Shown here: positions 16,512 through 25,708 of the stretch, one piece after another
How the letters are laid out: each line of letters opens with the position of its first letter
Numbering within the stretch: the first letter of the stretch is position 1
DNA from: Flavobacteriales bacterium
GTDB lineage: Bacteria; Bacteroidota; Bacteroidia; Flavobacteriales_F; PHOS-HE28
Assembly: GCA_016710685.1 (NCBI GenBank)
Contig: JADJVC010000014.1
Location: 186,001 to 250,000 of the forward strand
Reading direction: 5' to 3'
Length of the DNA stretch: 64,000 bases
The notes under the pieces: generated by a model
Database searches by the model: none
What the model saw: only the letters and a program-made list of their open reading frames with translations
What the model was told of the DNA's origin: nothing
Position numbers and translations under genes: made by a program

Positions 16512-17429
16512 ATCGCCCGCGACCTTACATACGCTGCCATCGACATCGGTTCCAACGCGGTGCGCCTGCTTATCGGCGACGTGGTGGAGCGGGATGACCA
16601 CCCGGTGATCAAGAAAACATCACTGGTCCGCGTGCCGATCCGCTTAGGAGCGGACGTGTTCGACGGTGGGGCTATCACCCCGGCGAAGCGCGATCAGCTC
16701 ATTAAATCGCTGAAAGCATTCCGGTTGCTCACTGAAGTGTACGGCGTGCATTACCTGCGCTGCTGCGCCACCAGCGCCATGCGCGAGGCCACCAACAGGG
16801 ACGAGATATTGGCCCGCGTGGAAATGGAGAGCGGCGTACACGTTGAGGTGATACACGGCACAATGGAAGCTGACCTCATTATGAGCACCTTCTGGACGCA
16901 GGATTTGCTGAAAGACCGCAGCTACCTCTACATCGATGTAGGCGGCGGAAGTACCGAACTGACTTGGATCGAGAACGGAAAGCGCAAGCATTCCTCTTCG
17001 TTCAAGATCGGCACGGTGCGTTCACTTCAGCATAAAGTGAACGAAAAGGAATGGGAGACCATGGCCGATTTCCTCGCTGAGATCCGGGACAGTGGTGCCA
17101 AGCTAACCGCCATCGGTACGGGCGGTAACATCAACCGCCTCTTCAAGGAGAACAAAAACGGCTACGGTGAACCACTATCCATCGAAGATATCCGCAAGCA
17201 ACGCGACCGAATCGCCGCGTATTCCTTCCAGGACCGCGTGAATCTGCTTCGCTTGCGACCCGACCGTGCCGACGTGATCATTCCCGCTGCGGATATTTTC
17301 CTGCGTACGATGGGGGAGGCCGGTGTGAAGGAAGTCTTCGTACCCAAAGTGGGTCTTGCGGACGGCATCGTGTACGACCTGTACAACAAGCAGTACGGCA
17401 AGCAACGGTACGCGGTGGAAACGGTGTGA
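16512..17429 (+). CDS. Ppx/GppA-type phosphatase (exopolyphosphatase family)
   Basis: About 305 residues of the actin-like ASKHA fold: phosphate-1 loop TYAAIDIGSNAVRLLIGD at the N-terminus, CCATSAMREATN, phosphate-2 loop YLYIDVGGGSTELTW, and GTGGNINRL. These enzymes hydrolyse polyphosphate or pppGpp; at this length it has only the two catalytic subdomains, as in short Bacteroidota homologues. No ATG, GTG or TTG exists between the upstream in-frame stop (16479) and the conserved IDIGSN motif. The best start is therefore the ATC at 16512, 4 nt after a promoter box. A GTG at 16560 would delete the phosphate-1 loop and is rejected. Confidence 0.88.
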   Translation: MARDLTYAAIDIGSNAVRLLIGDVVERDDHPVIKKTSLVRVPIRLGADVFDGGAITPAKRDQLIKSLKAFRLLTEVYGVHYLRCCATSAMREATNRDEILARVEMESGVHVEVIHGTMEADLIMSTFWTQDLLKDRSYLYIDVGGGSTELTWIENGKRKHSSSFKIGTVRSLQHKVNEKEWETMADFLAEIRDSGAKLTAIGTGGNINRLFKENKNGYGEPLSIEDIRKQRDRIAAYSFQDRVNLLRLRPDRADVIIPAADIFLRTMGEAGVKEVFVPKVGLADGIVYDLYNKQYGKQRYAVETV

Positions 17430-17623
17430 GTTAGTTCAATTGCGCCGGGTCCACCGCGCGAAACCCGGCGTGGGAGTTTGAATAACGCTGAAGAAACTTC
17501 GGTCGACGATCTTACAGCGTTCATGCGTTGCTTCCCGCTTCGCCGTCGAATGGTTCCGGATCGTTCGGTTTCCCTCCCAACTTTGGAACAGGAGCACCGT
17601 ACTACAACCCGACGCGACATCCC

Positions 17624-19285
17624 ATGGCAGTGACACCCTACACCGGCGCCTTCGGGCCACAAGAGCTACGGCACCTGCTGCGACGTAGCTTATTCGGCGT
17701 TTCACCGGCCGATATGGCCCATTTCAACGGCATGCCCCTGAATGCCGTGGTGAATGAACTGCTGAATTTCACCGACGACACCACCCCGCCCATCAAGGCT
17801 TACAGCGACCTGAGCGGCGGCACTCCAGATCCCAATGCCATTGATGCGCCTGTCGCGTTTGGTGATACATGGACCACCGTGCCCATCGATTACAACACCC
17901 TTACCGACGACTCCATCGGCTACCGTGTGAACAGTTTCCAATACTGGTGGGCCGGCCTAATGGTCCACCAGGAACGCAACCTGCGCGAAAAGCTGGTGCT
18001 GTTTTATCACAGCTACCTGGTTACGCAGGGCTACGTGGTGTTCGATGCAAATTCGCAGTACGCGCTCAACCGCCAATTCCGCCAGCAGGCGCTCGGCAAT
18101 TTCAGGCAGTTGGTGTACGATGTTACGCTGGAGCCGCACATGCTGGTCTACCTCAACGGCTACCTCAACGTGGCCAGCGCGCCCGACGAGAATTATGGGC
18201 GCGAACTGATGGAACTTTTTACCCTGGGAGAAGGCAGCGGATACACCGAAGCGGACGTGCATGCCGCAGCCCGCGTGCTCACCGGTTGGTCTGTGGCCTA
18301 CGAGAACAACGGACAGCCCGCCCTGCCGCACGCGGTGTACTACCAAGGGAACCATGATGCCACGGACAAGCAATTTTCCAGCTTCTTCGGCAACGCCCTT
18401 ATCGCCGGACATGCCGGACCGAACGGCGGCGCAACCGAGATCAATGAACTGTTGGAACTCATTTTCGCGAAAGAGGAATGCGCGCTGTTCGTTTGCCGCA
18501 AGCTCTATCACTTCTTCGTCCACGGCGAGATTGATGCCGATACCGAGGCCAACTTCATCACGGAGTTAGCCGCGCTGTTCCAAGCCAACACCGGTGCGCC
18601 TAACCAGATGCGCACCGTGCTTCATGCCTTGTTCACGTCGGACCATTTCTTCAGCAGCACCATCCGCGGTTGCATGGTGAAGAGCCCTGCGGACCACGCC
18701 GTGGGCATTGCACGCTCGCTTGGCATGCCGTTCCCCGGACCGGACGAATTTGAAGCGCAGTATTCACTCTGGGGCGATGTCTTTTGGCAGATCGCATACG
18801 CCGGCCAACAGCTCACCGATCCGCCCAACGTGGCTGGCTGGTTGCCCTATCGCGTAGCGCCCGCGTACGACCTGCTGTGGTTGGATAACGCGACCTACCC
18901 CGCCCGCCGCGACATCTACAATTACTTCTGCTATTCCGGCCTCACCACGCCGCCGGACATGGTGCAAGCGCAAAGCGCGAACGTGAATTACCCCATCGAT
19001 TTCGTGGCGCTGGTGCAGCAACTTACGGATCCGTACGACCCCAACATCCTCATCAACGATCTGGCGGAATTGCTCTTCGCGGTGCCGGTTTCACAGGCCG
19101 TGAAGGACCAATTGAAGCACAATTTCCTGTTGCAAGGCCAACAAAGCGACTACTACTGGAGCAGCGCATACGAGACCTACGTAACCGACCCGAACACCAC
19201 GGACATGACCGCGCAAATGGTGCCCAGCATTCTGGTGTGGCTCATTACCGACATGCAGGGCGCAGCCGAAAACAACCTCTTCTGA
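17624..19285 (+). CDS. DUF1800 family protein
   Basis: 553 residues from ATG 17624, which gives the family's N-terminus (TGAFGPQELRHLLRRSLFGV). Typical later blocks include FYHSYLVTQGYVVFD, LVYDVTLEPHMLVYL, YGRELMELFTLGEG, ARVLTGWSV, LCRKLYHFFVHGE-like VCRKLYHFFVHGEI and QLTDPPNVAGWLPY. DUF1800 genes are nearly always followed by a DUF1501 gene, as here 19 bp downstream. The pair is exported and its biochemical role is unknown. No obvious signal peptide at this start. A longer reading from 17528 is non-conserved. Confidence 0.88.
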   Translation: MAVTPYTGAFGPQELRHLLRRSLFGVSPADMAHFNGMPLNAVVNELLNFTDDTTPPIKAYSDLSGGTPDPNAIDAPVAFGDTWTTVPIDYNTLTDDSIGYRVNSFQYWWAGLMVHQERNLREKLVLFYHSYLVTQGYVVFDANSQYALNRQFRQQALGNFRQLVYDVTLEPHMLVYLNGYLNVASAPDENYGRELMELFTLGEGSGYTEADVHAAARVLTGWSVAYENNGQPALPHAVYYQGNHDATDKQFSSFFGNALIAGHAGPNGGATEINELLELIFAKEECALFVCRKLYHFFVHGEIDADTEANFITELAALFQANTGAPNQMRTVLHALFTSDHFFSSTIRGCMVKSPADHAVGIARSLGMPFPGPDEFEAQYSLWGDVFWQIAYAGQQLTDPPNVAGWLPYRVAPAYDLLWLDNATYPARRDIYNYFCYSGLTTPPDMVQAQSANVNYPIDFVALVQQLTDPYDPNILINDLAELLFAVPVSQAVKDQLKHNFLLQGQQSDYYWSSAYETYVTDPNTTDMTAQMVPSILVWLITDMQGAAENNLF

Positions 19286-19303
19286 ACCTTCAACAACAGC
19301 ACC

Positions 19304-20884
19304 ATGAACAGAAGGGATTTTCTACGCACCACCACCATGGCCACCGTGGGCGGCGTTGCCGTGCGCGGCTTCAGCAATCCGCTGATGGCGCCACTCGGAT
19401 CGGAACTCGCGGAAGACCGCGTGCTGGTGATCGTGCAACTTTTCGGTGGCAACGACGGCCTCAATACCGTGATCCCGCTGGACCAGTATTCGCTGCTGCA
19501 ACAGTTCCGCTCCAACGTGATGATACCCCCGGGCAACGTGCTGCCTTTGAGCGGCCTTTCCGGTACTGGCCTGCACCCCGCCATGACCGGCATGCAGGAC
19601 CTCTGGAACGACGGAAAACTCTCCATTGTGCAAGGCGTGGGCTATCCGGAACCCAACTACTCCCACTTCCGCAGCATGGACATTTGGGAGACCGGCGCGG
19701 ATCCGGACCAGATCCTGGACAGCGGCATCGCCGGCCGTTATTTGAAGCTGGAGTACCCGAATTATCCACTTGGCTTTCCCAACGCCACCATGCCCGATCC
19801 GCTCGCCATCCGCGTGGGCGGGCCGGTCTCCATTGGCATGCAGTACATGGGCGGCAACATGGCCGCGGCCATCTACAACACCGCCGATCCGCTGAACCTG
19901 GCAGGTAACATCTACTTGGATCCCATAGCGCCGGATTGCGCGGGCAACCACTTGGACGCCATTCGCACCGTGCAACACCAGACCGACCTGTTCGGCGATG
20001 TGATCCAAGCCGCCGCGCTGCCGGGCTGCAACCTCAGTACGCTGTACCCCACGGGTTCGCAACCCGGAGCAGAGCTGGCGCAGAACCTGAAGATCGTGGC
20101 CCAATTGATCTGTGGTGGCCTGAAAACGCGCATCTACTGGGTAGGCGTATCCGGCTTCGATACCCATGCCCAACAAGTCGAACCCGGCGCGCACGGGACC
20201 GGCGTGCATGCAGAGCTGCTCAAAGGCGTTAGTGATTCCATCCACGCTTTCCAGAACGACCTGCAGCTCCTGGGCTTGGAAGACCGGGTGATCGGCATGA
20301 CCTTCTCCGAATTCGGCCGCCGCGTTCAGAGCAACGCATCCGGTGGTACCGACCACGGTTCGTCACTACCCATGTTCATGTTCGGCACCAACGTGATACC
20401 CGGCATGTTAGGCACCAATCCACAGATCGACCCCAACACGGACTACGAGACCAACCTGCCCATGCAGTATGATTTCCGGAGCGTGTATGCATCGGTGCTG
20501 AAGGATTGGTTCTGTTTAGAACCGAATGAGATCGAACAAGTGTTGTTGGGCACGTACCAACCGCTATCACTGCTTGATCCCTCGAATTGCCTTTCCGTAA
20601 ACGTGCATGAGGCCAACCAACAGGCTGGCGTGAATGCACTTGAGGTGTATCCCAATCCGTTCACGGAAAGCACCTCGGTGAAATTCACCGTAAGCGACGG
20701 ACAAGTGCTCCTGCAGGTCTTCGATGCGCAGGGCAAGCAGATCACCACGTTGATGAACCGGCGCATGGCGGCTGGCACCTACACCGTGCCGTGCGATCTG
20801 GGGCCGGTGCCCGCCGGTATCTACTACTGCCGGTTGCAGAACGGTAGCACGCAGCAGGTGAAGAACATGTTGAAGGTGCAGTAG
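19304..20884 (+). CDS. DUF1501 family secreted protein with Tat-like signal and T9SS domain
   Basis: 526 residues. It starts MNRRDFLRTTT, a twin-arginine motif (RRDFL) followed by a hydrophobic stretch, as usual for DUF1501 proteins. Sulfatase-like core features: VLVIVQLFGGNDGLNTVIPL, GLHPAMTGMQDLWNDGKLSI, FRSMDIWETG, GVSGFDTHAQQ, MTFSEFGRRVQSNASGGTDH. The last about 80 residues form a type A T9SS domain (VYPNPFTESTSVKF to PAGIYYCRLQ). Tat export combined with a T9SS domain is uncommon, since most cargo carries Sec signals. Cotranscribed with the DUF1800 gene. Confidence 0.9.
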   Translation: MNRRDFLRTTTMATVGGVAVRGFSNPLMAPLGSELAEDRVLVIVQLFGGNDGLNTVIPLDQYSLLQQFRSNVMIPPGNVLPLSGLSGTGLHPAMTGMQDLWNDGKLSIVQGVGYPEPNYSHFRSMDIWETGADPDQILDSGIAGRYLKLEYPNYPLGFPNATMPDPLAIRVGGPVSIGMQYMGGNMAAAIYNTADPLNLAGNIYLDPIAPDCAGNHLDAIRTVQHQTDLFGDVIQAAALPGCNLSTLYPTGSQPGAELAQNLKIVAQLICGGLKTRIYWVGVSGFDTHAQQVEPGAHGTGVHAELLKGVSDSIHAFQNDLQLLGLEDRVIGMTFSEFGRRVQSNASGGTDHGSSLPMFMFGTNVIPGMLGTNPQIDPNTDYETNLPMQYDFRSVYASVLKDWFCLEPNEIEQVLLGTYQPLSLLDPSNCLSVNVHEANQQAGVNALEVYPNPFTESTSVKFTVSDGQVLLQVFDAQGKQITTLMNRRMAAGTYTVPCDLGPVPAGIYYCRLQNGSTQQVKNMLKVQ

Positions 20885-20962
20885 GGGGGAGTTTTCCGTA
20901 GTTCCATCAACGTCTTCCGAAGAAGACCTGATGCTCATTTACAGTATCGCTTTGAAGTATTG

Positions 20963-20997
20963 CGCAGTGTCACCGCCTTTCGGCGGGAGACACTGCG
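20963..20997 (+). terminator. Stem-loop terminator after the DUF1501 gene
   Basis: CGCAGTGTC (20963-20971) pairs with GACACTGCG (20989-20997), enclosing CCGCC-TTTC-GGCGG. No strong U-tract follows, so it may be Rho-assisted or act on both strands. Confidence 0.55.
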
Positions 20998-21005
20998 TAC
21001 AACGA

Positions 21006-21033
21006 CGAAGCCCCGACCAAGGCCGGGGCTTCG
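21006..21033 (-). terminator. Stem-loop terminator after the cold-shock gene
   Basis: CGAAGCCCCG (21006-21015) pairs perfectly with CGGGGCTTCG (21024-21033), loop 8 nt, 24 bp past the cold-shock stop codon. Confidence 0.7.
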
Positions 21034-21056
21034 AGTTGTTCGAAACGGTGTTGGGC

Positions 21057-21248
21057 TTACGCCTTACGCACGTCGATCGCGCTGAGCCCTTTTGGGGTCT
21101 CCTCCACTTCGTAGGATACTGCATCACCTTCCCAAAGCGCATCACGCGTGCCGGTCTTGTGAACGAACACGTCTTTGCCGCCTTCATCAGGGGTGATGAA
21201 ACCGAAACCTTTCTCCGTGTTGAAGAACTTTACTTTACCACTTGCCAT
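21057..21248 (-). CDS. Cold-shock protein (CspA family)
   Basis: 63 residues, a single cold-shock OB-fold that binds single-stranded RNA/DNA. MASGKVKFFNTEKGFGFITP carries RNP1 (KGFGFIT, 13-19) and DVFVHKTG carries RNP2 (26-31). Length is typical. ATG 21248 gives the canonical N-terminus; the upstream in-frame codons are the 5' leader. A clear promoter box lies 25-32 bp upstream and a perfect stem-loop follows, so this is a monocistronic unit. Confidence 0.95.
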   Translation of the reverse strand: MASGKVKFFNTEKGFGFITPDEGGKDVFVHKTGTRDALWEGDAVSYEVEETPKGLSAIDVRKA

Positions 21249-21272
21249 TGTACTGACTGTTTTGTTAGGGCG

Positions 21273-21280
21273 CAAAAGTA
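21273..21280 (-). promoter_or_regulatory. Promoter -7 box of the cold-shock gene
   Basis: TACTTTTG on the minus strand, an exact match to TAnnTTTG, with a TTG about 21 bp further upstream at the -33 position. It implies a leader of about 20 nt. Confidence 0.7.
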
Positions 21281-21345
21281 CGCTTTTACAGCTTTCCTTC
21301 TCAAAAAATCGTTCACCCCCCTTTTTTGACCTGCCCCAAACCGCA

Positions 21346-21371
21346 GCAGGGTCCCGAATTCGGGACCCTGC
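21346..21371 (-). terminator. Perfect 26-bp palindrome, likely terminator of the FG-GAP gene
   Basis: GCAGGGTCCCGAA is followed immediately by its reverse complement, centred on GAATTC, 33 bp after the FG-GAP stop codon in the minus direction. A T-rich tract follows further down (complement of AAAAAA near 21305). Confidence 0.6.
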
Positions 21372-21403
21372 GCACGGAAATTGAGCCGATCACGCGGCTT
21401 CGT

Positions 21404-24193
21404 TCACTCCTTCACAAACGGCAACGCTTCCGGTCCGAACGGACCATCAACAAGCAGTTGGTAAAGCCCGGAAGCCAGCCCCGAAACAGGGATCACCTGC
21501 TGCGGGCTGTTCAAGCTACCGCTGGCGACAAGTGCGCCCGTGGCCGAATAGATCCGGTAGGGGTTGTTGTTTTCTTCTCCGGGATCACCGCGCAAAACCG
21601 TCAATTCGGTGCTCACTGGATTTTGCAACAAGGATGCGCCGAAACCGGCATCATCCGCATCAGCCTGCAAGGCCCGCAACTGGAAGCCCGGTGTGTCAAA
21701 TGTGCTGGTGGCGCTCCATGGTGATACAGGCCCGTTGCCAGCGTCGCAATACACGCGCACCCGCCACGTGTAGCGCTTCAACGGGTCGATGTCCGGGCGG
21801 GAATAGTTCAATGGCCACCAGAAAAAGTCCTGACCCGGCTTGGTCTTTTGGGAAAGCAGGCTATGTGGTGCATTCAGGATGGGTGTGTTGGTCGCCAAGT
21901 CTCGGGTGGCCCAAAACTCAATGTCCACTGCCACGTTGTCCGCTGCGCTGTACTTCACGGTCGGCAGGGCTTTGTACCAGCCAACGATCACGCGGTTCTG
22001 TTGGTTCAGCTTCGCCAATCCCACTGGGGCGTTCTGGTAGAGGTTGCAGGCTACTTCGTCCTTGTTGATGAAGATGGCGACCGTGTGCAAGTAGCACGCC
22101 ACTACGTCCAAGCTGCCATCGCCGTCAAAATCCGCTGGCGCGGCATCTTGTGGCCTCTCATAAACGTTCGCAATGGTGTGCTTGGCAACGAATGCGCCAT
22201 TTTCCACTTCCAGCCAATTCAGCTTGTTGCTGGCGTAGGAGCTGGTCACTAGGTCGAGATCTCCGTCCGCGTCCATATCACCGGTTTTGACCGAGGAAGG
22301 ATTGATCACGCCAAATCCCGCATCCAGTCTGAGGCCGAAGCCGGTGGCTGAATTCAGCGCGTAGTAGATCTTGTTGGTGTATTGCGCGGCGACGAACATG
22401 TCCAAGTAGCCATTTCCGTCCAGGTCCATCAATGCCACCTCTTCGGCCCCGTTCACGGATTCGATCGCTACGATCGGGCTGCTGAACGACGATCCGCCAT
22501 TGTTCCGCATCCACATCACCCGCTGGTCGTAGGCGGAAAGAATGATGATGTCCTGGTCACCATCGTTGTCGAGGTCCGCGCCCATGAGGTCCTTGGGTCC
22601 GTTGATCACCGTGTCCAGGATGTGCTTCGCGCCGAAGGTGCCGTTGCCGTTGTTCAAGTAGTACGATGTTTCGTATCCGTTGCGGTCGGCGGCCAATGCG
22701 TCAAGGTCGCCATCGCCATCAATATCCGCCAGCCCGCAGCCGGTGATCACGTTAAAACCCGCGGCCACCGTAGCTGGTGCTGCGAAGTTGCCGTTGCCGA
22801 GGTTGCGGTACCAAGCCAGCTTCTGCAAGCCCGAAAGTGCTAACATCAAATCCGGCTTTCCGTCGCCATCGATGTCGCCTATCTCCAAGTCCAATGCGCC
22901 AACGGCATTGCCATCTATGGTCTGTTGCTCCGCAAAGCCGGTCCCGCCCAAATTTTTGTAGAATGCCAATTTCCGGTCGCCGGTGGAAATGCCCACCACG
23001 TCCATGTCGCCATCGCCGTCTACATCAACAGGCACGGCTTTCAACGCGTACGACGCTGTTTTTGCGATGAAATGAACGCCGCTGAAGTTGGTTGTTGAAG
23101 CATCGCACCAGATCAACTTGCCGTCGTGATGACCGCCGGCTACAATGTCCTGCAACCCATCCCCATTGATGTCTGCCAATAAGGCCAACCAAGGATAAAC
23201 CATGGTTTCCGGTACCGTGCCTTGGGTGAAAATGCCGCTGCCATTGTTCAGGAAGTACGCTATATAGCCGCCGTCCGGAGCCGGACAAACGAGGTCCAGA
23301 TCGCCGTCGCCGTCAACATCTCCGGCATTCAGGTCATAAGCACCCGGTACTGAGTTTGAAATGGTGATTTGACCACTGAAATTTCCGTTGCCAAGGTTCC
23401 TGTACCAGGTTACGTCATCACTGCCGAAGGCACTTGTTGCGATGTCGTTGTCCCCGTCGCCATCCAGATCTGCTGCAATAACCGCAGTGTTGCCAATTGA
23501 AGTGCTTGGGAGCAGGTGCTGCGGGCCAAATGCATTGTTGCCCAAGTTTTCGAACCAGGCTACGTCCTGTATGTTCAAGCAGGAAACCACAAGGTCCAGA
23601 TCGCCATCACCGTCAAGGTCGCTGGCCACAATGTCGTCCACATCGGTGCTCGTGGTGTTGATGATCGTCTTCACGCCGAAAGTGCCGCCGCCCAAGTTCT
23701 GCATCATGCCGATCTGGTCCGCGCTGCCTTCGCCGAAGAAGATGTCCAGGTCGCCGTCACCGTCACTGTCCGCAGCGGTAACCGCGCGGCCGTCGGTGAT
23801 GTTGCCACTTAACAAAATAGCCGCACTGAACTGCATGTTGCCCAGGTTGCGGTACCACCACAAGTGCGTAAAATCGATGCTGAGCAAGTCCGGCTTGCCA
23901 TCGCCGTCCAGATCCGCAATGCAATTCGCGTAGCCGCTTTGACCAGTGCCAATTTCCGCGGTAGTGAAATTCCCTGCCCCGTCGTTTCGGTACGCATACA
24001 TACCGCTCACGCTGTTCAACGAACTGTTCGTGGAAACAACATCGATGTCTCCGTCGCCATCCAGATCCGCCGACACGGCATTCAGGAATTCCGACGAAGG
24101 CGTTACTAGCTGATAGGCCGGCAGGAACCCGGATTGTGCGAAAAGCTGTGCACCCGTCCAGAGCGTCACCAGAAGTGTTGCGGAGGATTTCAT
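21404..24193 (-). CDS. Secreted FG-GAP/VCBS repeat protein with T9SS sorting domain
   Basis: 929 residues: signal peptide (MKSSATLLVTLWTGAQLFAQ), then repeated blades each with a calcium-binding DxDGDGxxD loop. I count 14 such loops (for example DLDGDGDIDV, DSDGDGDLDI, DINGDGLQDI), enough for two seven-bladed beta-propellers. Around residues 745-850 is a fibronectin/Ig-like region (YTWRVRVYCDAGNGPVSPWS). The C-terminus is a T9SS type A domain (NPVSTELTVLRGD to ASGLYQLLVDG). Likely a surface-exposed adhesin or binding protein; no enzymatic motif seen. Monocistronic. Confidence 0.9.
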   Translation of the reverse strand: MKSSATLLVTLWTGAQLFAQSGFLPAYQLVTPSSEFLNAVSADLDGDGDIDVVSTNSSLNSVSGMYAYRNDGAGNFTTAEIGTGQSGYANCIADLDGDGKPDLLSIDFTHLWWYRNLGNMQFSAAILLSGNITDGRAVTAADSDGDGDLDIFFGEGSADQIGMMQNLGGGTFGVKTIINTTSTDVDDIVASDLDGDGDLDLVVSCLNIQDVAWFENLGNNAFGPQHLLPSTSIGNTAVIAADLDGDGDNDIATSAFGSDDVTWYRNLGNGNFSGQITISNSVPGAYDLNAGDVDGDGDLDLVCPAPDGGYIAYFLNNGSGIFTQGTVPETMVYPWLALLADINGDGLQDIVAGGHHDGKLIWCDASTTNFSGVHFIAKTASYALKAVPVDVDGDGDMDVVGISTGDRKLAFYKNLGGTGFAEQQTIDGNAVGALDLEIGDIDGDGKPDLMLALSGLQKLAWYRNLGNGNFAAPATVAAGFNVITGCGLADIDGDGDLDALAADRNGYETSYYLNNGNGTFGAKHILDTVINGPKDLMGADLDNDGDQDIIILSAYDQRVMWMRNNGGSSFSSPIVAIESVNGAEEVALMDLDGNGYLDMFVAAQYTNKIYYALNSATGFGLRLDAGFGVINPSSVKTGDMDADGDLDLVTSSYASNKLNWLEVENGAFVAKHTIANVYERPQDAAPADFDGDGSLDVVACYLHTVAIFINKDEVACNLYQNAPVGLAKLNQQNRVIVGWYKALPTVKYSAADNVAVDIEFWATRDLATNTPILNAPHSLLSQKTKPGQDFFWWPLNYSRPDIDPLKRYTWRVRVYCDAGNGPVSPWSATSTFDTPGFQLRALQADADDAGFGASLLQNPVSTELTVLRGDPGEENNNPYRIYSATGALVASGSLNSPQQVIPVSGLASGLYQLLVDGPFGPEALPFVKE

Positions 24194-24499
24194 CGGGAAA
24201 GGGGTTTGGTTTGTGTAAGGGTGCTCTAAGATAGGTGAATCGGGGATTATTGGTTTCCGGAATTAATTGATGAGTCATCGGGAAAGGCTTGTCAGTAGAA
24301 GCATTCAAAGATTTTCCCGCTGATGGGGGCCTGGTTTTCAAAAAAAAACAAGCGCGTGCGGCTTTTTCGCGACCCCGGCGCAAGAGGCCCGGGTGACAAC
24401 CAAGGAAAGGAGCAACGGCTGATCGAATCTTCGCTTCCCCGCCAAACTTTACATTCGCAGCCTGTCCGACACAAAGCAGGCACTTTATCAGCGAACAAC
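24194..24499. other. Intergenic region upstream of sucC
   Basis: About 300 bp between divergent genes. It contains a poly-A run (24340s) followed by GC-rich sequence and TACATTCG (about 24449-24456), a possible -7 box for sucC with a leader of about 40 nt. No gene seen; reading sucC further upstream gives non-conserved sequence. Confidence 0.4.
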
Positions 24500-25708
24500 A
24501 TGAACCTTCACGAATACCAAGGAAAGAGCATTCTCGCCCAATATGGCGTCCGCGTTCAGCGCGGGCTGGTGGCCTACAACGCCGATGAGGCGGTGGAAAA
24601 GGCCAAAACCCTCAGCCAAGAAACCGGCACCAAATGGTGGGTAGTGAAGGCGCAGATCCACGCCGGTGGCCGCGGCAAAGGCGGCGGCGTGAAGCTGGCA
24701 AAGAACCTCGATGAAGTGCGCGAACGCTCCGAAGCGATCATCGGCATGATGCTGAAGACGCCGCAGACGCCGCCCCAAGGCAAAAAAGTGAGCAAGGTGC
24801 TCATCGCCGAAGACGTTTACTATCCTGGTGCCAGCGAAACCAAGGAGTTTTACATGAGCGTGCTGCTCGACCGCGCCAGCGCCCGCAACATCATCATGTA
24901 CAGCACCGAAGGCGGTATGGACATCGAGGAGGTGGCTGAACACACACCGGACAAGATCTTCAAAGAAGAAATCGACCCGCGCGTTGGCCTGCGCCCGTTC
25001 CAGTGCAACAAGATCGCTACCAGTCTCGGACTTTCCGGCGGCGCGAAAAAGGAGATGGCGAAGTTCGTCGCTTCCTTGTACAAGGCATACGAAGCCAGCG
25101 ACAGCGCCATGTTCGAGATCAACCCCGTGCTAAAGACCAGCGACGACAAGATCATCGCTGTGGATGCCAAGGTGCGCCTCGACGGCAACGCGCTCTACCG
25201 CCACCCGGACTACGTGGAAATGCGCGACAAGAGCGAAGAAGATCCCATCGAGGTGGAAGCTGGCGAAGCGGGCCTGAACTACGTGAAGCTCGACGGCAAC
25301 GTGGGCTGCATGGTGAACGGCGCCGGTCTTGCCATGGCCACCATGGACATCATCAAGCTCAGCGGCGGCAGCCCTGCGAACTTCCTGGACGTGGGCGGCA
25401 CCGCCGACGCGGCCCGCGTGGAGAAAGGCTTCCGCATCATCCTGAAAGATCCCGGAGTAAAGGCGATCCTCGTGAACATCTTCGGCGGCATCGTGCGCTG
25501 CGACCGTGTGGCACAAGGCGTAGTGGATGCCTACAAGAACATCGGCGACATCAAGGTGCCCATAATCGTGCGCCTGCAAGGCACCAATGCCAAGGAGGCC
25601 AAGGAGCTGATCGACAAGAGCGGCCTGAAGGTGCTTAGCGCGATCTCGTTGCAAGAGGCTGCGGACGCGGTGAAGAAGGTGGTGGTAGATCCCAAGGTCG
25701 ACTCATAG
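24500..25708 (+). CDS. sucC: Succinate--CoA ligase (ADP-forming) subunit beta
   Basis: 402 residues, ATP-grasp subunit of the TCA-cycle enzyme interconverting succinyl-CoA and succinate with substrate-level phosphorylation. MNLHEYQGKSILAQYGV opens the ATP-grasp fold; HAGGRGKGGGVKLAKN is the nucleotide loop; FEINPVLKTSDDKIIAVDAK carries the Mg2+/nucleotide ligands; LDGNVGCMVNGAGLAMATMD and GGSPANFLDVGG begin the C-terminal domain with the succinate-binding loop. Complete and normal in length. sucD is not adjacent, which is usual in this phylum. Confidence 0.95.
   Translation: MNLHEYQGKSILAQYGVRVQRGLVAYNADEAVEKAKTLSQETGTKWWVVKAQIHAGGRGKGGGVKLAKNLDEVRERSEAIIGMMLKTPQTPPQGKKVSKVLIAEDVYYPGASETKEFYMSVLLDRASARNIIMYSTEGGMDIEEVAEHTPDKIFKEEIDPRVGLRPFQCNKIATSLGLSGGAKKEMAKFVASLYKAYEASDSAMFEINPVLKTSDDKIIAVDAKVRLDGNALYRHPDYVEMRDKSEEDPIEVEAGEAGLNYVKLDGNVGCMVNGAGLAMATMDIIKLSGGSPANFLDVGGTADAARVEKGFRIILKDPGVKAILVNIFGGIVRCDRVAQGVVDAYKNIGDIKVPIIVRLQGTNAKEAKELIDKSGLKVLSAISLQEAADAVKKVVVDPKVDS

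Noticed and set aside
16560..17429. GTG 16560 as start of the Ppx/GppA gene
   Set aside because: It would remove the conserved IDIGSN phosphate loop.
19322..20356. 344-codon open frame antisense to the DUF1501 gene
   Set aside because: Lies entirely within a well-supported gene and is low-complexity.
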